A stretch of 64,000 nucleotides of DNA from Planococcus sp. MSAK28401 (GCF_018283455.1 NZ_JAAMTH010000001.1:1407501-1471500); one strand, 5' to 3'. Counted from the first letter of the stretch, positions 1 to 7,567 are shown. Made by a program: numbers and translations. The notes: generated by a model not told the origin, from the letters alone.

Positions 1-22
1 CGACACTACCCGGAGGTGGATC

Positions 23-544
23 ATTATTAGCAGAGACAACAATGTAAACGAAGGCATTCGTGCACGTGAATTACGGGTTATTGACCAAAATGGTGAACAG
101 CTCGGCATCAAATCACGCAACGAGGCGCTCGAGATTGCAGCCCGTGTCAACTTGGATCTAGTACTAGTGGCTCCTCAAGCTAAGCCGCCGGTCGCACGGA
201 TCATGGACCACGGCAAGTTCAAATTTGAACAGCAGAAAAAAGAGCGCGAAATTCGTAAAAACCAAAAAATCATCAACGTCAAAGAGGTTCGCTTGAGCCC
301 TGGCATCGATGACCACGATTTTAACACGAAGCTCCGCAATGCCATCAAGTTCCTTGAAAAAGGCGACAAAGTGAAAGCTTCAATCCGTTTCAAAGGCCGT
401 GCGATCACGCACAAAGAAATCGGACAACGTGTCCTTGAGCGCTTCGCAGAAGAGTGCAAGGAAGTTGCGACGGTTGAACAGCGCCCGAAAATGGAAGGCC
501 GCAGCATGTTCTTGATGCTGAACCCGGTCAACGAGAAGGAATAA
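23..544 (+). CDS. infC: translation initiation factor IF-3
   Basis: Initiation factor 3 binds the 30S subunit, prevents premature 50S joining and checks start-codon pairing. The reading frame extends upstream of the first ATG (152) to an ATT at 23 (or 26), preceded by GGAGGTGG at 12-19; an AUU start is the known autoregulatory feature of infC. From ATT the protein is about 173 residues, the family length. The N-domain has the [20 protein letters not shown] stretch, then a basic [11 protein letters not shown] linker and a C-domain with [18 protein letters not shown]. It is first of infC-rpmI-rplT; the leader where L20 usually acts lies mostly outside the window. Identity is certain; only the choice between ATT 23 and 26 is open. 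Confidence 0.95.
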   Translation: MISRDNNVNEGIRARELRVIDQNGEQLGIKSRNEALEIAARVNLDLVLVAPQAKPPVARIMDHGKFKFEQQKKEREIRKNQKIINVKEVRLSPGIDDHDFNTKLRNAIKFLEKGDKVKASIRFKGRAITHKEIGQRVLERFAEECKEVATVEQRPKMEGRSMFLMLNPVNEKE

Positions 545-572
545 TAGCATAATTGTTTAGGAGGAACCCGAA

Positions 573-773
573 ATGCCGAAAATGAAAAGCCACAGTGGAG
601 CGTCTAAACGCTTCAAGAAAACTGGAACTGGTAAAGTAAGACGCAACCGTTCCCACACTAGCCACTTGTTCGCAAACAAATCGACTAAGCAAAAACGTAA
701 GCTTCGCAAGAGCTCATTGGTTTCTGCAGGCGATTTGAAACGCATCAAATCATTGATCTACAACATGAAGTAA
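573..773 (+). CDS. rpmI: 50S ribosomal protein L35
   Basis: L35 is a small basic protein of the large ribosomal subunit. The 66-residue sequence begins [20 protein letters not shown] and is rich in Lys and Arg throughout, matching the family in length and N-terminal signature. A clear ribosome binding site (aggagg) precedes ATG 573. It lies 28 bases after infC, as in other Bacillales, but the gap to rplT is enlarged to 180 bases by a palindromic repeat (see 781-899). Confidence 0.98.
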   Translation: MPKMKSHSGASKRFKKTGTGKVRRNRSHTSHLFANKSTKQKRKLRKSSLVSAGDLKRIKSLIYNMK

Positions 774-780
774 AACTAGA

Positions 781-899
781 AAAGCGCAAGCGCCCGGTTA
801 GATTCGACGGGCATAAGACGAAGGGGCGAAGCGGCGCTTTTTGCCGCACAGCCACTTTGACTTATGACCCCGAGAATCTGGGCGCTGCAGTCTAGACAA
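781..899. repeat. long imperfect inverted-repeat element between rpmI and rplT
   Basis: A block of nested complementary arms: agcgccc (790-796) with gggcgct (880-886), agattc (801-806) with gaatct (874-879), cataag..gaag (813-824) with the arm at 852-866, and gcggc (831-835) with gccgc (843-847). The whole block can fold into one long hairpin of about 100 nt. It holds no credible gene. The motif aaaagcgcaagcgcc resembles an interspersed repeat seen in other Bacillaceae intergenic regions (from memory, not checked). It lies inside the cotranscribed infC-rpmI-rplT operon, where the gap is usually only a few tens of bases. Confidence 0.75.
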
Positions 900-953
900 C
901 ACCCACAACTACAAAAATCGAATTTTTCATATTCAAGCAGGAGGTAATTCAAT

Positions 954-1313
954 ATGCCACGCGTAAAAGGCGGAACAGTGACGCGCAAGCGTCGTAAAAG
1001 AGTATTAAAATTAGCTAAAGGTTATTACGGTTCCAAACACTTACTATTTAAAGTAGCGAACCAACAAGTTATGAAGTCAGGTAACTATGCTTACCGTGAC
1101 CGTCGCAACAAAAAACGTGATTTCCGCAAATTGTGGATCACACGCATCAACGCAGCAGCTCGTTTGAACGATATTTCTTACAGCCGCTTGATGCACGGAT
1201 TGAAACTTGCTGGCATCGACATCAACCGCAAAATGCTAGCTGAAATCGCTGTATCTGATGCAGCTGCTTTCACAGCTTTGGTTGACCAAGCGAAAAAAGC
1301 ATCTAACAACTAA
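954..1313 (+). CDS. rplT: 50S ribosomal protein L20
   Basis: L20 is needed for early 50S assembly and in Bacillus represses the infC operon by binding its leader. The 119-residue protein starts [20 protein letters not shown], with a long basic N-terminal helix, then the globular domain with [21 protein letters not shown]. Length is exactly that of the family. A strong GCAGGAGGTAATTC ribosome binding site precedes ATG 954. It is followed by an intrinsic terminator at 1350. Confidence 0.98.
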   Translation: MPRVKGGTVTRKRRKRVLKLAKGYYGSKHLLFKVANQQVMKSGNYAYRDRRNKKRDFRKLWITRINAAARLNDISYSRLMHGLKLAGIDINRKMLAEIAVSDAAAFTALVDQAKKASNN

Positions 1314-1349
1314 TTCACACTGGGCCTAGCGCCTGGTTCGATAGAAAGG

Positions 1350-1377
1350 AGGTCGGCTAATTGCCGGCCTTTTTTTA
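1350..1377 (+). terminator. intrinsic terminator of infC-rpmI-rplT
   Basis: Arms aggtcggc and gccggcct around taatt, followed by a run of T (1371-1376). Confidence 0.85.
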
Positions 1378-1402
1378 TTGAAGCCGATGGGGAGGGAAGA
1401 TA

Positions 1403-1666
1403 ATGATCATTTTGGCAGCTTATTTGGCCGCCATGTCGAGTTTTGCCTTTATCATGATGTGGGCGGACAAACGGCAGGCACAAGCACGTGGCCCGCGCAT
1501 CCCTGAAAAACGCCTATGGCTGGTGGCAGCAATCGGCGGGGGCATCGGGGCATATCTGGGAATGATGCTGTTCAGGCATAAAACAAAGCATACGAATTTC
1601 CGCATCGGATTCTTTGTCTTAGCCTTGATCCAAGCCAGCCTGCTAGTTTGGATAGCATCTCAATAA
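1403..1666 (+). CDS. ysdA: DUF1294 small membrane protein (YsdA-like)
   Basis: An 87-residue membrane protein of unknown function. Hydrophobic N-terminal segment (about residues 1-20), then the DUF1294 hallmark WADKRQAQ..RIPEKRLW, a glycine-rich second segment (GGGIGAYLGMMLFRHKTKH) and a third hydrophobic segment. The RH-K-TKH motif is typical of the family. It occupies the position of ysdA after rplT in B. subtilis, which supports the name. Start ATG 1403 follows ggggagggaagata. Function cannot be deduced. Confidence 0.85.
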   Translation: MIILAAYLAAMSSFAFIMMWADKRQAQARGPRIPEKRLWLVAAIGGGIGAYLGMMLFRHKTKHTNFRIGFFVLALIQASLLVWIASQ

Positions 1667-1667
1667 C

Positions 1668-1703
1668 AAAAGAGGAAGAAGCTCAGGCTTCTTCCTCTTT
1701 TTT
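1668..1703. terminator. bidirectional terminator between convergent ysdA and ysdB
   Basis: Near-perfect hairpin aaagaggaagaagc / gcttcttcctcttt around tcag, A-tract on one side and T-tract on the other, so it can serve both converging genes. It overlaps the 3' end of the reverse-strand gene. Confidence 0.85.
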
Positions 1704-2075
1704 CATCAATTGTTCAATTGGGCTTTTCCAGGAAATTTTCGCATCGGGGTAATTCATGCGAATTTCCTTCTCCAGAAAATGAAAATCTTCTTTTGAAAAG
1801 CCGATCAGTTTATCCGGCGTCTCTGTCCACACGAAAATGGAGACGACATCGAATGCTTCTTTCGTTGTACCTAAATATTTCTCGCCTTCAAACAGAACGC
1901 CGCGCATGGCAATGAAAAAGTTCTTGCGGACATTTCCTACATCGTCATGGAAGTAATAAGTGCCGGATTCAAGCGCAGCGTCGAGCTTGCGCTTCGGGTC
2001 AAATATGAATTTGAGGAGACGGTAAAATAAGTAGATGATCAAGGCGATGATGATCAAGCGGATCAAAAATGCCAT
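1683..2075 (-). CDS. ysdB: YsdB-like membrane-anchored protein (sigma-W pathway protein family)
   Basis: A 130-residue protein with one N-terminal membrane segment (residues 3-25, FLIRLIIIALIIYLFYRLL) and a cytoplasmic domain starting FDPKRKLDAALESGTYYFHDD. Position (convergent with ysdA) and sequence fit YsdB, which in B. subtilis affects activation of the cell-envelope stress factor sigma-W. That role is family knowledge; nothing here tests it. The C-terminal tail is acidic (MKKEEEA). Start ATG at 2075 gives the expected length. Confidence 0.8.
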   Translation of the reverse strand: MAFLIRLIIIALIIYLFYRLLKFIFDPKRKLDAALESGTYYFHDDVGNVRKNFFIAMRGVLFEGEKYLGTTKEAFDVVSIFVWTETPDKLIGFSKEDFHFLEKEIRMNYPDAKISWKSPIEQLMKKEEEA

Positions 2076-2165
2076 CGGATTGCCCCCCTTATCAAGATAG
2101 TCTTGTGTATAATACGTAGCAGAAGCTTGGAAGTTTCACTATTTTAATCGAAAAGGAGAAAGTCT

Positions 2166-2651
2166 ATGAACTTACAGGAATTATTTCACATGCAGCGGGA
2201 ACTCGACCGCTATATTCAATCCAACCGAAATGTCGAGGAATCGGTGTTCCGTAAGAAAGTGCTGGCCCTTCAAGTGGAATTATCGGAGCTTGCAAACGAA
2301 ACGAGATGCTTCAAGTTCTGGAGCACGAAGGCACCATCAGATAAAAGTACCTTGCTCGAGGAGTATGTCGATTGCATTCATTTCATCCTATCGCTCGGCA
2401 TTGAAAAGGGCTTTGATTCTCTAGAACAATGGCCAGCCCCGACGAGTGAACAAGACCTGACGGAACTGTTCCTCTCTGCGCATCAAGGTGTCGGCCGATT
2501 TGCAGAACAAGCAACGTTCGAAGAATACCTGAGTTTATGGCGGACATTCGGCGCATTGGCAGAAGCGCTTGGCTTCAGCTATGAGGAAGTGCTGACGGCA
2601 TATGTGGAGAAGAATGAAACCAATTACAAGCGCCAGCAGCAAGGGTATTAA
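2166..2651 (+). CDS. dimeric all-alpha dUTP diphosphatase
   Basis: Hydrolyses dUTP to dUMP and pyrophosphate, keeping uracil out of DNA and supplying dUMP for thymidylate. The 161-residue all-helical protein has the metal-binding pattern of the MazG/dimeric dUTPase superfamily: LQVELSELANETRCFKFW (ExxE, about residues 36-43) and LLEEYVDCIHFILSLGIEKG (ExxxD, about residues 63-80). ATG 2166 follows AAAAGGAGAAAGTCT. It lies between ysdB and the M42 peptidase, where I remember no such gene in B. subtilis, so it may be a local insertion. Confidence 0.85.
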   Translation: MNLQELFHMQRELDRYIQSNRNVEESVFRKKVLALQVELSELANETRCFKFWSTKAPSDKSTLLEEYVDCIHFILSLGIEKGFDSLEQWPAPTSEQDLTELFLSAHQGVGRFAEQATFEEYLSLWRTFGALAEALGFSYEEVLTAYVEKNETNYKRQQQGY

Positions 2652-2660
2652 ATGAATCTT

Positions 2661-2689
2661 TTGATAACGTAACCGCTTTCCTATATACT
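2661..2689 (+). promoter_or_regulatory. sigma-A type promoter of the M42 peptidase gene
   Basis: TTGATA (2661-2666), 17-base spacer, TATACT (2684-2689), then 33 bases to the start codon. Confidence 0.75.
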
Positions 2690-2722
2690 GAAAAAGCAAT
2701 GACTATTTAGGAGGTCGAAATA

Positions 2723-3811
2723 ATGTCGAAATTAGATGAAACGCAACAAATGTTGAAAGAGCTTACAGATGCTAATGGCATTCCCGGCAATGAACGCCAA
2801 TCCCGCGAGGTTATGAAGAAATACATAGAGCCATTTGCCGACACGATCGAGACGGATAATCTTGGCAGCTTGATCGCCAAAAAAGAAGGGCTTGCAGACG
2901 GGCCGAAAATCATGGTTGCTGGACATTTGGATGAAGTCGGTTTTATGATTTCCCAAATCGACGACAAAGGATTCTTGAAATTCCAAACGGTCGGCGGCTG
3001 GTGGAACCAAGTCATGCTTGCTCAGCGTGTAACGATTACCACGCGCAGCGGAAAAGAAATCACAGGGGTTATCGGATCCAAACCGCCGCATATCCTGTCT
3101 CCGGAAGCACGCAAAAAACCGGTGGAAATCAAGGATATGTTCATCGACATCGGCGCATCTTCACGTGAAGAAGCGAAAGAGTGGGGCGTAACGCCAGGCG
3201 ATATGGTCACTCCTTATTTCGAGTTCACGGTCATGAACAATGATAAACTATTGATGGCGAAAGCTTGGGACAACCGCATCGGCTGCGCAATTGCCATCGA
3301 TGTCTTGAAAGGCTTGAAAGGCGTCGACCACCCGAACGTCGTTTACGGCGTCGGAACGGTCCAGGAAGAAGTTGGCTTGCGCGGCGCGAAAACGGCGACT
3401 TCATTCATCCAGCCGGACATCGGGTTTGCAGTGGATGTCGGCATCGCAGGAGACACGCCAGGCGTCACCTCAAAAGAATCCAATAGCAAGATGGGCGACG
3501 GCCCGCAAATCCTGTTGTTTGACGCTTCGATGGTGTCTCACCGCGGCTTGCGTGAGTTGGTTGTCGATACAGCGGAAGAATCAGGAATCCCGTTCCAGTT
3601 TGAAACGATTGCAGGCGGCGGAACAGATGCCGGCTCGATCCATTTGACGGCAAACGGCGTACCGGCCTTGTCGATCGGTGTAGCAACACGCTACATCCAT
3701 TCACACGCAGGCATCTTGCACCGCGACGATTACGAAAATGCTGTAAAATTAATCATTGAAGTAATCAAGAAGCTCGACCGCGACACGGTAACAAAAATTA
3801 CATTCGACTGA
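2723..3811 (+). CDS. ysdC: M42 family metallopeptidase (YsdC-like glutamyl/deblocking aminopeptidase)
   Basis: A cytoplasmic dinuclear-metal aminopeptidase trimming peptides from the N-terminus. The 362-residue chain carries the family ligands: [12 protein letters not shown] (His/Asp, about residues 67-78), AWDNRIGCA (metal-bridging Asp, about 181), [11 protein letters not shown] (catalytic and ligand Glu, about 213-214), [11 protein letters not shown] and the C-terminal [11 protein letters not shown]is ligand. A perfect TAGGAGGTCG ribosome binding site precedes ATG 2723. It sits at the ysdC position of the conserved gene order. Substrate preference is not readable from sequence. Confidence 0.93.
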   Translation: MSKLDETQQMLKELTDANGIPGNERQSREVMKKYIEPFADTIETDNLGSLIAKKEGLADGPKIMVAGHLDEVGFMISQIDDKGFLKFQTVGGWWNQVMLAQRVTITTRSGKEITGVIGSKPPHILSPEARKKPVEIKDMFIDIGASSREEAKEWGVTPGDMVTPYFEFTVMNNDKLLMAKAWDNRIGCAIAIDVLKGLKGVDHPNVVYGVGTVQEEVGLRGAKTATSFIQPDIGFAVDVGIAGDTPGVTSKESNSKMGDGPQILLFDASMVSHRGLRELVVDTAEESGIPFQFETIAGGGTDAGSIHLTANGVPALSIGVATRYIHSHAGILHRDDYENAVKLIIEVIKKLDRDTVTKITFD

Positions 3812-3817
3812 ATAATG

Positions 3818-3847
3818 AAACCCCTCCAATTTTTGTGGAGGGGTTTT
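3818..3847 (+). terminator. intrinsic terminator after the M42 peptidase gene
   Basis: Hairpin aaacccctcc / ggaggggttt with loop aatttttgt, followed by T. Confidence 0.9.
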
Positions 3848-3848
3848 T

Positions 3849-3996
3849 ATTGGTTAAAAGCCGAAGTGAAATTGGCAAAAAAGCGTTTATATTTCACAAA
3901 TAAAATAAGCCGATTGGCAAACAACTAGAGAAATACCACAAATAAACCATAGGATTTTGCAAAGAACGTTAACCATCTCGCAAACAAAATGATCGG
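3849..3996 (+). repeat. upstream array of degenerate 20-22 bp repeats (ATTNNGCAAANAA)
   Basis: Seven head-to-tail units start at 3849, 3871, 3891, 3913, 3933, 3954 and 3975 (steps 22, 20, 22, 20, 21, 21). Each has a core close to ATTCCGCAAATAA followed by 8-9 variable bases; the first is the weakest. The array fills the gap between the M42 terminator and the promoter of the NERD gene and lies in the same orientation as the array downstream of that gene. No gene is seen in it. Confidence 0.75.
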
Positions 3997-4076
3997 AAAA
4001 GTCCATAAGCGCCAATTTGTGGTGAAGGAGGCCTCGCGGAATGCTATACTTCAACTATCATATTAGGAGGTGTTCA

Positions 4077-5039
4077 ATGGGCAAAAAAGAAATAGCATTA
4101 TTGTCTGAAATAGAGTCACTGGAGAGGTTATTATATCGATTGCCTGACAATCATTCGCGCCGGGAATTTATTCAAGTTGAAATTTTCAAGGCAGCGGCCG
4201 GAAAAAGAGGCGAAGAGAGGCTGCACCGGAAACTGATTGAATTCGAGACAGAGGAACAGCACCGATTTTTGAAAAATGTATGTTTGTCAAGAGATCGGTG
4301 GAAAGTCCAAGTGGATGGATTGTTATTGACGGAGCGCGGGGCGATCGTCATCGAATCAAAAAATATTAGCGGCCAACTTTATTTTGATGATGACACCGGT
4401 GAGTTTTCAAGAACCAATATAGAAGGCGTAAAAACGATAATGGAGGACCCGACGATCCAGTTAAACAAGCATATTCGTTTCTTGAGGTTATTTTTCAAAC
4501 AGCAGAATATCGATTTGCCCATTTCGGGGATTGTCGTATTTACATCTAAACATTGTGAATTTCTGGCTAAGCCAAAGCAACACCACGTCTGCAAAACATA
4601 TCAATTGGTCGATTATTTATTCAACATCATTCAGGAATTCCCCCTAAAAAATACCCCTCACAATTTGTCGAAAATCCAGAAACTCCTCGAGCGATCTCGG
4701 GCCCCTTATGAGAGGAAACCGTTGTGTCATTTATATTCAATAAAAGAAACCGAACTGCTTATGGGCATCTTGTGTAAAAGTTGTAAAAGTCTTAACATGA
4801 CGCGGAAACATAAGAAAGGATGGGTTTGTGCAGACTGCCGGGCGGTGGATCCGCTCGCTTTTCAACATACAATCCAGGAATATTTTTCGCTGATTAATAC
4901 ACATCTTAGCAATAGGCAGCTCCGGAAATTTTGCAAGCTGGAATCGCCTTATGTTACTTCCCGTCTGTTGGCGGCATATGAGTTAGAGTCTGCTGGCGCT
5001 TTGCGCAACCGGACATACTCCATAAAGAAAAAAGACTAG
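4077..5039 (+). CDS. NERD-domain (nuclease-related) protein with C-terminal zinc ribbon
   Basis: A 320-residue protein. Residues about 40-160 form a NERD domain: RGEERLHRKLIEFE, then VDGLLLTERGAIVIESKNISG, in which the D and E-x-K of the restriction-endonuclease-like fold can be recognised. Near the C-terminus CKSCKSLNM..GWVCADC (about residues 240-265) is a four-cysteine zinc ribbon. NERD proteins are predicted DNA-processing nucleases; a target is not known. ATG 4077 is chosen over ATG 4041 because TAGGAGGTG lies 7 bases ahead; an extended -10 TGCTATACT is at 4042-4050. No partner gene is apparent, but 21-bp repeat arrays flank it on both sides, which suggests a link between protein and repeats (inference). 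Confidence 0.85.
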   Translation: MGKKEIALLSEIESLERLLYRLPDNHSRREFIQVEIFKAAAGKRGEERLHRKLIEFETEEQHRFLKNVCLSRDRWKVQVDGLLLTERGAIVIESKNISGQLYFDDDTGEFSRTNIEGVKTIMEDPTIQLNKHIRFLRLFFKQQNIDLPISGIVVFTSKHCEFLAKPKQHHVCKTYQLVDYLFNIIQEFPLKNTPHNLSKIQKLLERSRAPYERKPLCHLYSIKETELLMGILCKSCKSLNMTRKHKKGWVCADCRAVDPLAFQHTIQEYFSLINTHLSNRQLRKFCKLESPYVTSRLLAAYELESAGALRNRTYSIKKKD

Positions 5040-5065
5040 CTTTTCACGAAATGTGAAAAGCTTTT
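5038..5065 (+). terminator. terminator overlapping the NERD gene stop codon
   Basis: Perfect arms agcttttcac / gtgaaaagct around gaaat, followed by TTTA. Confidence 0.75.
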
Positions 5066-5070
5066 ATGGG

Positions 5071-5207
5071 GTTATGCAAATAAATCGATGTATTCTACAA
5101 ACAATAAATAGTATTCCGCAAATAACTCAACGAATTTCACTAATAAGCTAATGCATTCGACAAAGAATCCTCCATATTCCGCAAATATATCGAAACTCCC
5201 CAATTAA
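5071..5207 (+). repeat. downstream array of 21-bp repeats (ATTCCGCAAATAA + 8 variable bases)
   Basis: Units start at 5071, 5092, 5113, 5134, 5155 and 5176, each exactly 21 bases apart, with a seventh decayed copy near 5195. The core (ATTCCGCAAATAA and near variants such as ATTCTACAAACAA) is followed by 8 variable bases. Same orientation and core as the array at 3849-3996. Too short and too degenerate for CRISPR. 21 bp is two turns of B-DNA, so the cores face the same side of the helix. Confidence 0.85.
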
Positions 5208-5241
5208 ATAATTGCATCTACATTAGCTTTGCTTGATAAAA

Positions 5242-5280
5242 TGTTAAGTTTAGTATACATTATGTTATATAAACCTAACA
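5242..5280. promoter_or_regulatory. dyad operator and promoter region of the Xre gene
   Basis: Arms tgttaagttta (5242-5252) and taaacctaaca (5270-5280) match at 10 of 11 positions around a 17-base AT-rich centre that includes a -10-like TATACA; TTGATA lies at 5233-5238. Fits an autoregulatory site for the small regulator that starts 24 bases later (inference). Confidence 0.5.
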
Positions 5281-5303
5281 TTTTTATAGAAAGGATGAAG
5301 CGG

Positions 5304-5504
5304 ATGCTAAAAAACCGGGTGAAAGAGCTGCGGGCGCGATATGGCTTTACGCAAAGCGAGCTGGGCAAGCAAGTGGATGTGACGCGGCAGACCATTGCGT
5401 TTATCGAGAAAGGCGAATTTTCACCGTCAATTACATTGTCTTTGAAGCTCGCTAAGGTTTTGCAAGTGGAAGTAGGCGACTTATTTTGGTTGGAGGAGGA
5501 ATAA
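5304..5504 (+). CDS. small Xre-family transcriptional regulator (YozG-like)
   Basis: A 66-residue single-domain helix-turn-helix protein. The HTH is LRARYGFTQSELGKQVDVTRQTIAFIEKGEFSPS, with TQSELGKQV and TRQTIAFIE as helices 2 and 3; the end DLFWLEEE is typical of the short YozG/YvaO-type regulators. Start 5304 is preferred because AAGG lies 9 bases upstream and the product then has the usual length; ATG 5295 is an alternative. It is two bases from the membrane gene downstream, so the two are probably cotranscribed. Such pairs commonly control their own membrane partner. Confidence 0.85.
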   Translation: MLKNRVKELRARYGFTQSELGKQVDVTRQTIAFIEKGEFSPSITLSLKLAKVLQVEVGDLFWLEEE

Positions 5505-5506
5505 AG

Positions 5507-6001
5507 ATGAAACAAGATTTCCGCATGACATACCCGCTTTGGAATATGGCATTTATCTTGATACTGGCCGTGATGGCGGTCGGATTCACTTCAAGCTTCG
5601 TCAATGTCACCAAGACGGAGGCGAGCCTGAGCATCGAAGCGCAGGCATTGGAAGGGTTTTTGACCTTCGCTGCGCTGATTGCCTATTTGGTGTTGATCAC
5701 CATCTATCTGTTTGCATTGCAATCCTATAACCGGAAAAATCCAGACAAGAAAATTTCTCCATTTTCAATGCGCCCTCCTGAATACATGGAACAAGACGAG
5801 GGCATGACGTTCATCACAAGAAAAGCTGTACAGAAAGTGTATACCTTCATTACCTGGACATTGCCGTTCTTCGCGTTGATTGTAATGCTTTTCCCGATTC
5901 CAAGACTCTTTATCGTCTGGGGAATTCTTGCGGTCGCATTTGGCCAGAACCTAATTTACTATATGGAGATGCGCAGGCATCTGAAGGAGGCGGCTGAATG
6001 A
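5507..6001 (+). CDS. four-helix membrane protein of unknown function
   Basis: A 164-residue integral membrane protein with about four hydrophobic segments (residues 12-32, 50-72, 108-128, 132-150) and a polar middle loop (SYNRKNPDKKISPFSMRPPEYMEQDEG). I do not recognise a named family with certainty. ATG 5507 follows TTGGAGGAGGAATAAAG, a very strong ribosome binding site inside the end of the Xre gene. The stop overlaps the next start (ATGA at 5998), so translation is likely coupled to the small-multidrug-export-like gene. Confidence 0.8.
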   Translation: MKQDFRMTYPLWNMAFILILAVMAVGFTSSFVNVTKTEASLSIEAQALEGFLTFAALIAYLVLITIYLFALQSYNRKNPDKKISPFSMRPPEYMEQDEGMTFITRKAVQKVYTFITWTLPFFALIVMLFPIPRLFIVWGILAVAFGQNLIYYMEMRRHLKEAAE

Positions 6002-6441
6002 TATATGAATACGCATTAATTTTCCTCGGGGCGGCGATTCCGTGGTTTGAAATCGCACTCGTCATCCCGCTTGGCATTGTCTGGGGCTTGTCGCCGGTAT
6101 GGGTCATGATCACGGCCTTCGTCGGCAATATGCTGACGGTGATGCTGCTCATTATCGGCTTCGACAAATTCCGCATCTGGTACGACAAGCGCCAGCAAGC
6201 GAAAGGCAAGGAGCCGTCGAAGAAAAACGAACGCGCGGTGCGCATCTGGAATAAATACGGGCTGCCGGGGCTATCGCTTTTAGGGCCAATCCTGATCGGT
6301 ACGCATATCGCGGCGTTCATTGGCATGACTTTGGGTGCGACGAAGCGCAATACGACCGTATGGATGATTATCAGCATCGGGATCTGGACGCTCGCGTTCG
6401 GGATTTTGACAGCACTTGGTTTTGATTTCTTTACTGCGTAA
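5998..6441 (+). CDS. putative small multidrug export family membrane protein
   Basis: A 147-residue membrane protein resembling the Sm_multidrug_ex family (PF06695). It begins with a hydrophobic segment holding GAAIPWFEIALVIPLGIVWG, the family signature, then two more segments separated by a basic loop (YDKRQQAKGKEPSKKNERA) and ends GFDFFTA. The transport function attached to this family is poorly supported by experiment, so the name is only a family label. Start overlaps the preceding stop by four bases. Confidence 0.8.
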   Translation: MIYEYALIFLGAAIPWFEIALVIPLGIVWGLSPVWVMITAFVGNMLTVMLLIIGFDKFRIWYDKRQQAKGKEPSKKNERAVRIWNKYGLPGLSLLGPILIGTHIAAFIGMTLGATKRNTTVWMIISIGIWTLAFGILTALGFDFFTA

Positions 6442-6492
6442 ATCGGCCCTATGCTATACTGGAGCTATTCTGAAAAAAGTGGTGAACGTATT

Positions 6493-7266
6493 ATGAAACG
6501 AATTGAATCATTGCAGAACTCACTCGTCAAACATTGGAAGAAACTGAGCACGACCCGTAAAGAGCGTGATAAATTCGGGGAATTTCTCATCGAAGGATTT
6601 CATTTGACGGAAGAGGCATTGAACAAGAAAGATGGCATCAAAGGCTTGATCGTCCGAGAAGGCACAGATATTCCGGATGCTTGGGACATTGAAGGACTGG
6701 AGCTTTATGTAGTGACGGCGCAGATCGCCAAGGAAATTGCGGAAACTGAGCATACGCAAGGGATATTCGCACATTGCACACAGTTGGAGTACGATGAATC
6801 TATTCAAGAGCAATGGCAGACCTTGCTCTTGATCGACGCCGTACAAGACCCTGGCAATGTCGGGACGATGATTCGCACCGCCGCAGCGGCCGGGATTGAC
6901 GCTGTCGTTCTCGGCAAAGGTTCGGCGGATGCGTATAATCCGAAAACAGTCCGTTCGGCGCAAGGTGCGCATTTCCAAGTGCCGATCGTCAAAGGCGATT
7001 TATTCGACTGGGTTGAACGCTTAAAGAGCCGAGACATTCCGGTTTACGGAACGGCGCTTTACCAATCGGTGCCGATGTACGAAGCAGGGTCGAAAGAGCG
7101 GTTTGCGCTCATTGTCGGAAATGAAGGAAGCGGCGTCGAGCCCCAGCTTTTGGAGCAGACCGACCAGAATCTCATGGTGCCGCTTTACGGACCGGCAGAA
7201 TCATTGAATGTAGCCGTAGCAACTGGAATTCTATTGTATAGCCTCGTTCCAAAAACTGGTGTTTGA
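6493..7266 (+). CDS. ysgA: TrmH/SpoU-type 2'-O-ribose RNA methyltransferase (YsgA-like)
   Basis: Methylates a ribose 2'-OH on rRNA or tRNA using S-adenosylmethionine. The 257-residue protein has an N-terminal substrate-binding domain and a C-terminal SPOUT knot with three motifs: DAVQDPGNVGTMIRTAAAAG (motif 1, about 117-136), FALIVGNEGSGVEP (motif 2, about 204-217) and VPLYGPAESLNVAVATGILLY (motif 3, near the end). ATG 6493 fits the family N-terminus MKRIESLQNSLVK; a TGCTATACT extended -10 lies at 6452-6460. It precedes pheST as ysgA does in B. subtilis, but sspI, which lies between them there, is absent. Confidence 0.9.
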   Translation: MKRIESLQNSLVKHWKKLSTTRKERDKFGEFLIEGFHLTEEALNKKDGIKGLIVREGTDIPDAWDIEGLELYVVTAQIAKEIAETEHTQGIFAHCTQLEYDESIQEQWQTLLLIDAVQDPGNVGTMIRTAAAAGIDAVVLGKGSADAYNPKTVRSAQGAHFQVPIVKGDLFDWVERLKSRDIPVYGTALYQSVPMYEAGSKERFALIVGNEGSGVEPQLLEQTDQNLMVPLYGPAESLNVAVATGILLYSLVPKTGV

Positions 7267-7291
7267 TTAACAGGCGAAAGTTCATTATAAT
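7263..7291 (+). promoter_or_regulatory. promoter of the pheST T-box transcript
   Basis: TTGATT (7263-7268), 17 bases, TATAAT (7286-7291). The -35 overlaps the last codons of the methyltransferase gene. Confidence 0.8.
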
Positions 7292-7309
7292 AGAAGAGAA
7301 ATAAACAAG

Positions 7310-7547
7310 CGTTGACCGGGAAAAGTACGTAGTCCCCTGCATCCAAGGAAGTCCGCCCTCGACTGAAAGCGCGGATATGCAGGAACTCCGGAAGTTCACC
7401 CCGCGAGCTGCCAGACGGGGACCGGCCGAGTGCCGTAAAGTCTGGCCGGTGATGAGCCGTTATTCAATTGAGTGATCGCCTACGCGCGATAACTAGGGTG
7501 GTACCGCGAATCAATGCCTCGTCCCTTTTTGGGGGCGGGGCTTTTTT
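7310..7547 (+). promoter_or_regulatory. T-box leader responding to uncharged tRNA-Phe
   Basis: A tRNA-sensing riboregulator. The conserved T-box AGGGTGGTACCGCG is at 7495-7508, followed by a terminator (gcctcgtccc / gggggcggggc, 7516-7541, plus T-run). In stem I the bulge gaagTTCacc puts a UUC phenylalanine specifier at 7395-7397. Low charging of tRNA-Phe stabilises the antiterminator and allows pheST transcription. Confidence 0.92.
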
Positions 7548-7567
7548 ATGTTCAAGGAGGAGAGAAA

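Noticed and set aside
776..988. Reverse-strand open frame between rpmI and rplT
   Set aside because: It overlaps the palindromic repeat and the rplT ribosome binding site and has no family resemblance.
5071..5207. CRISPR array
   Set aside because: Units are 21 bp in total, cores are degenerate and the variable parts only 8 bases; no cas genes are present.
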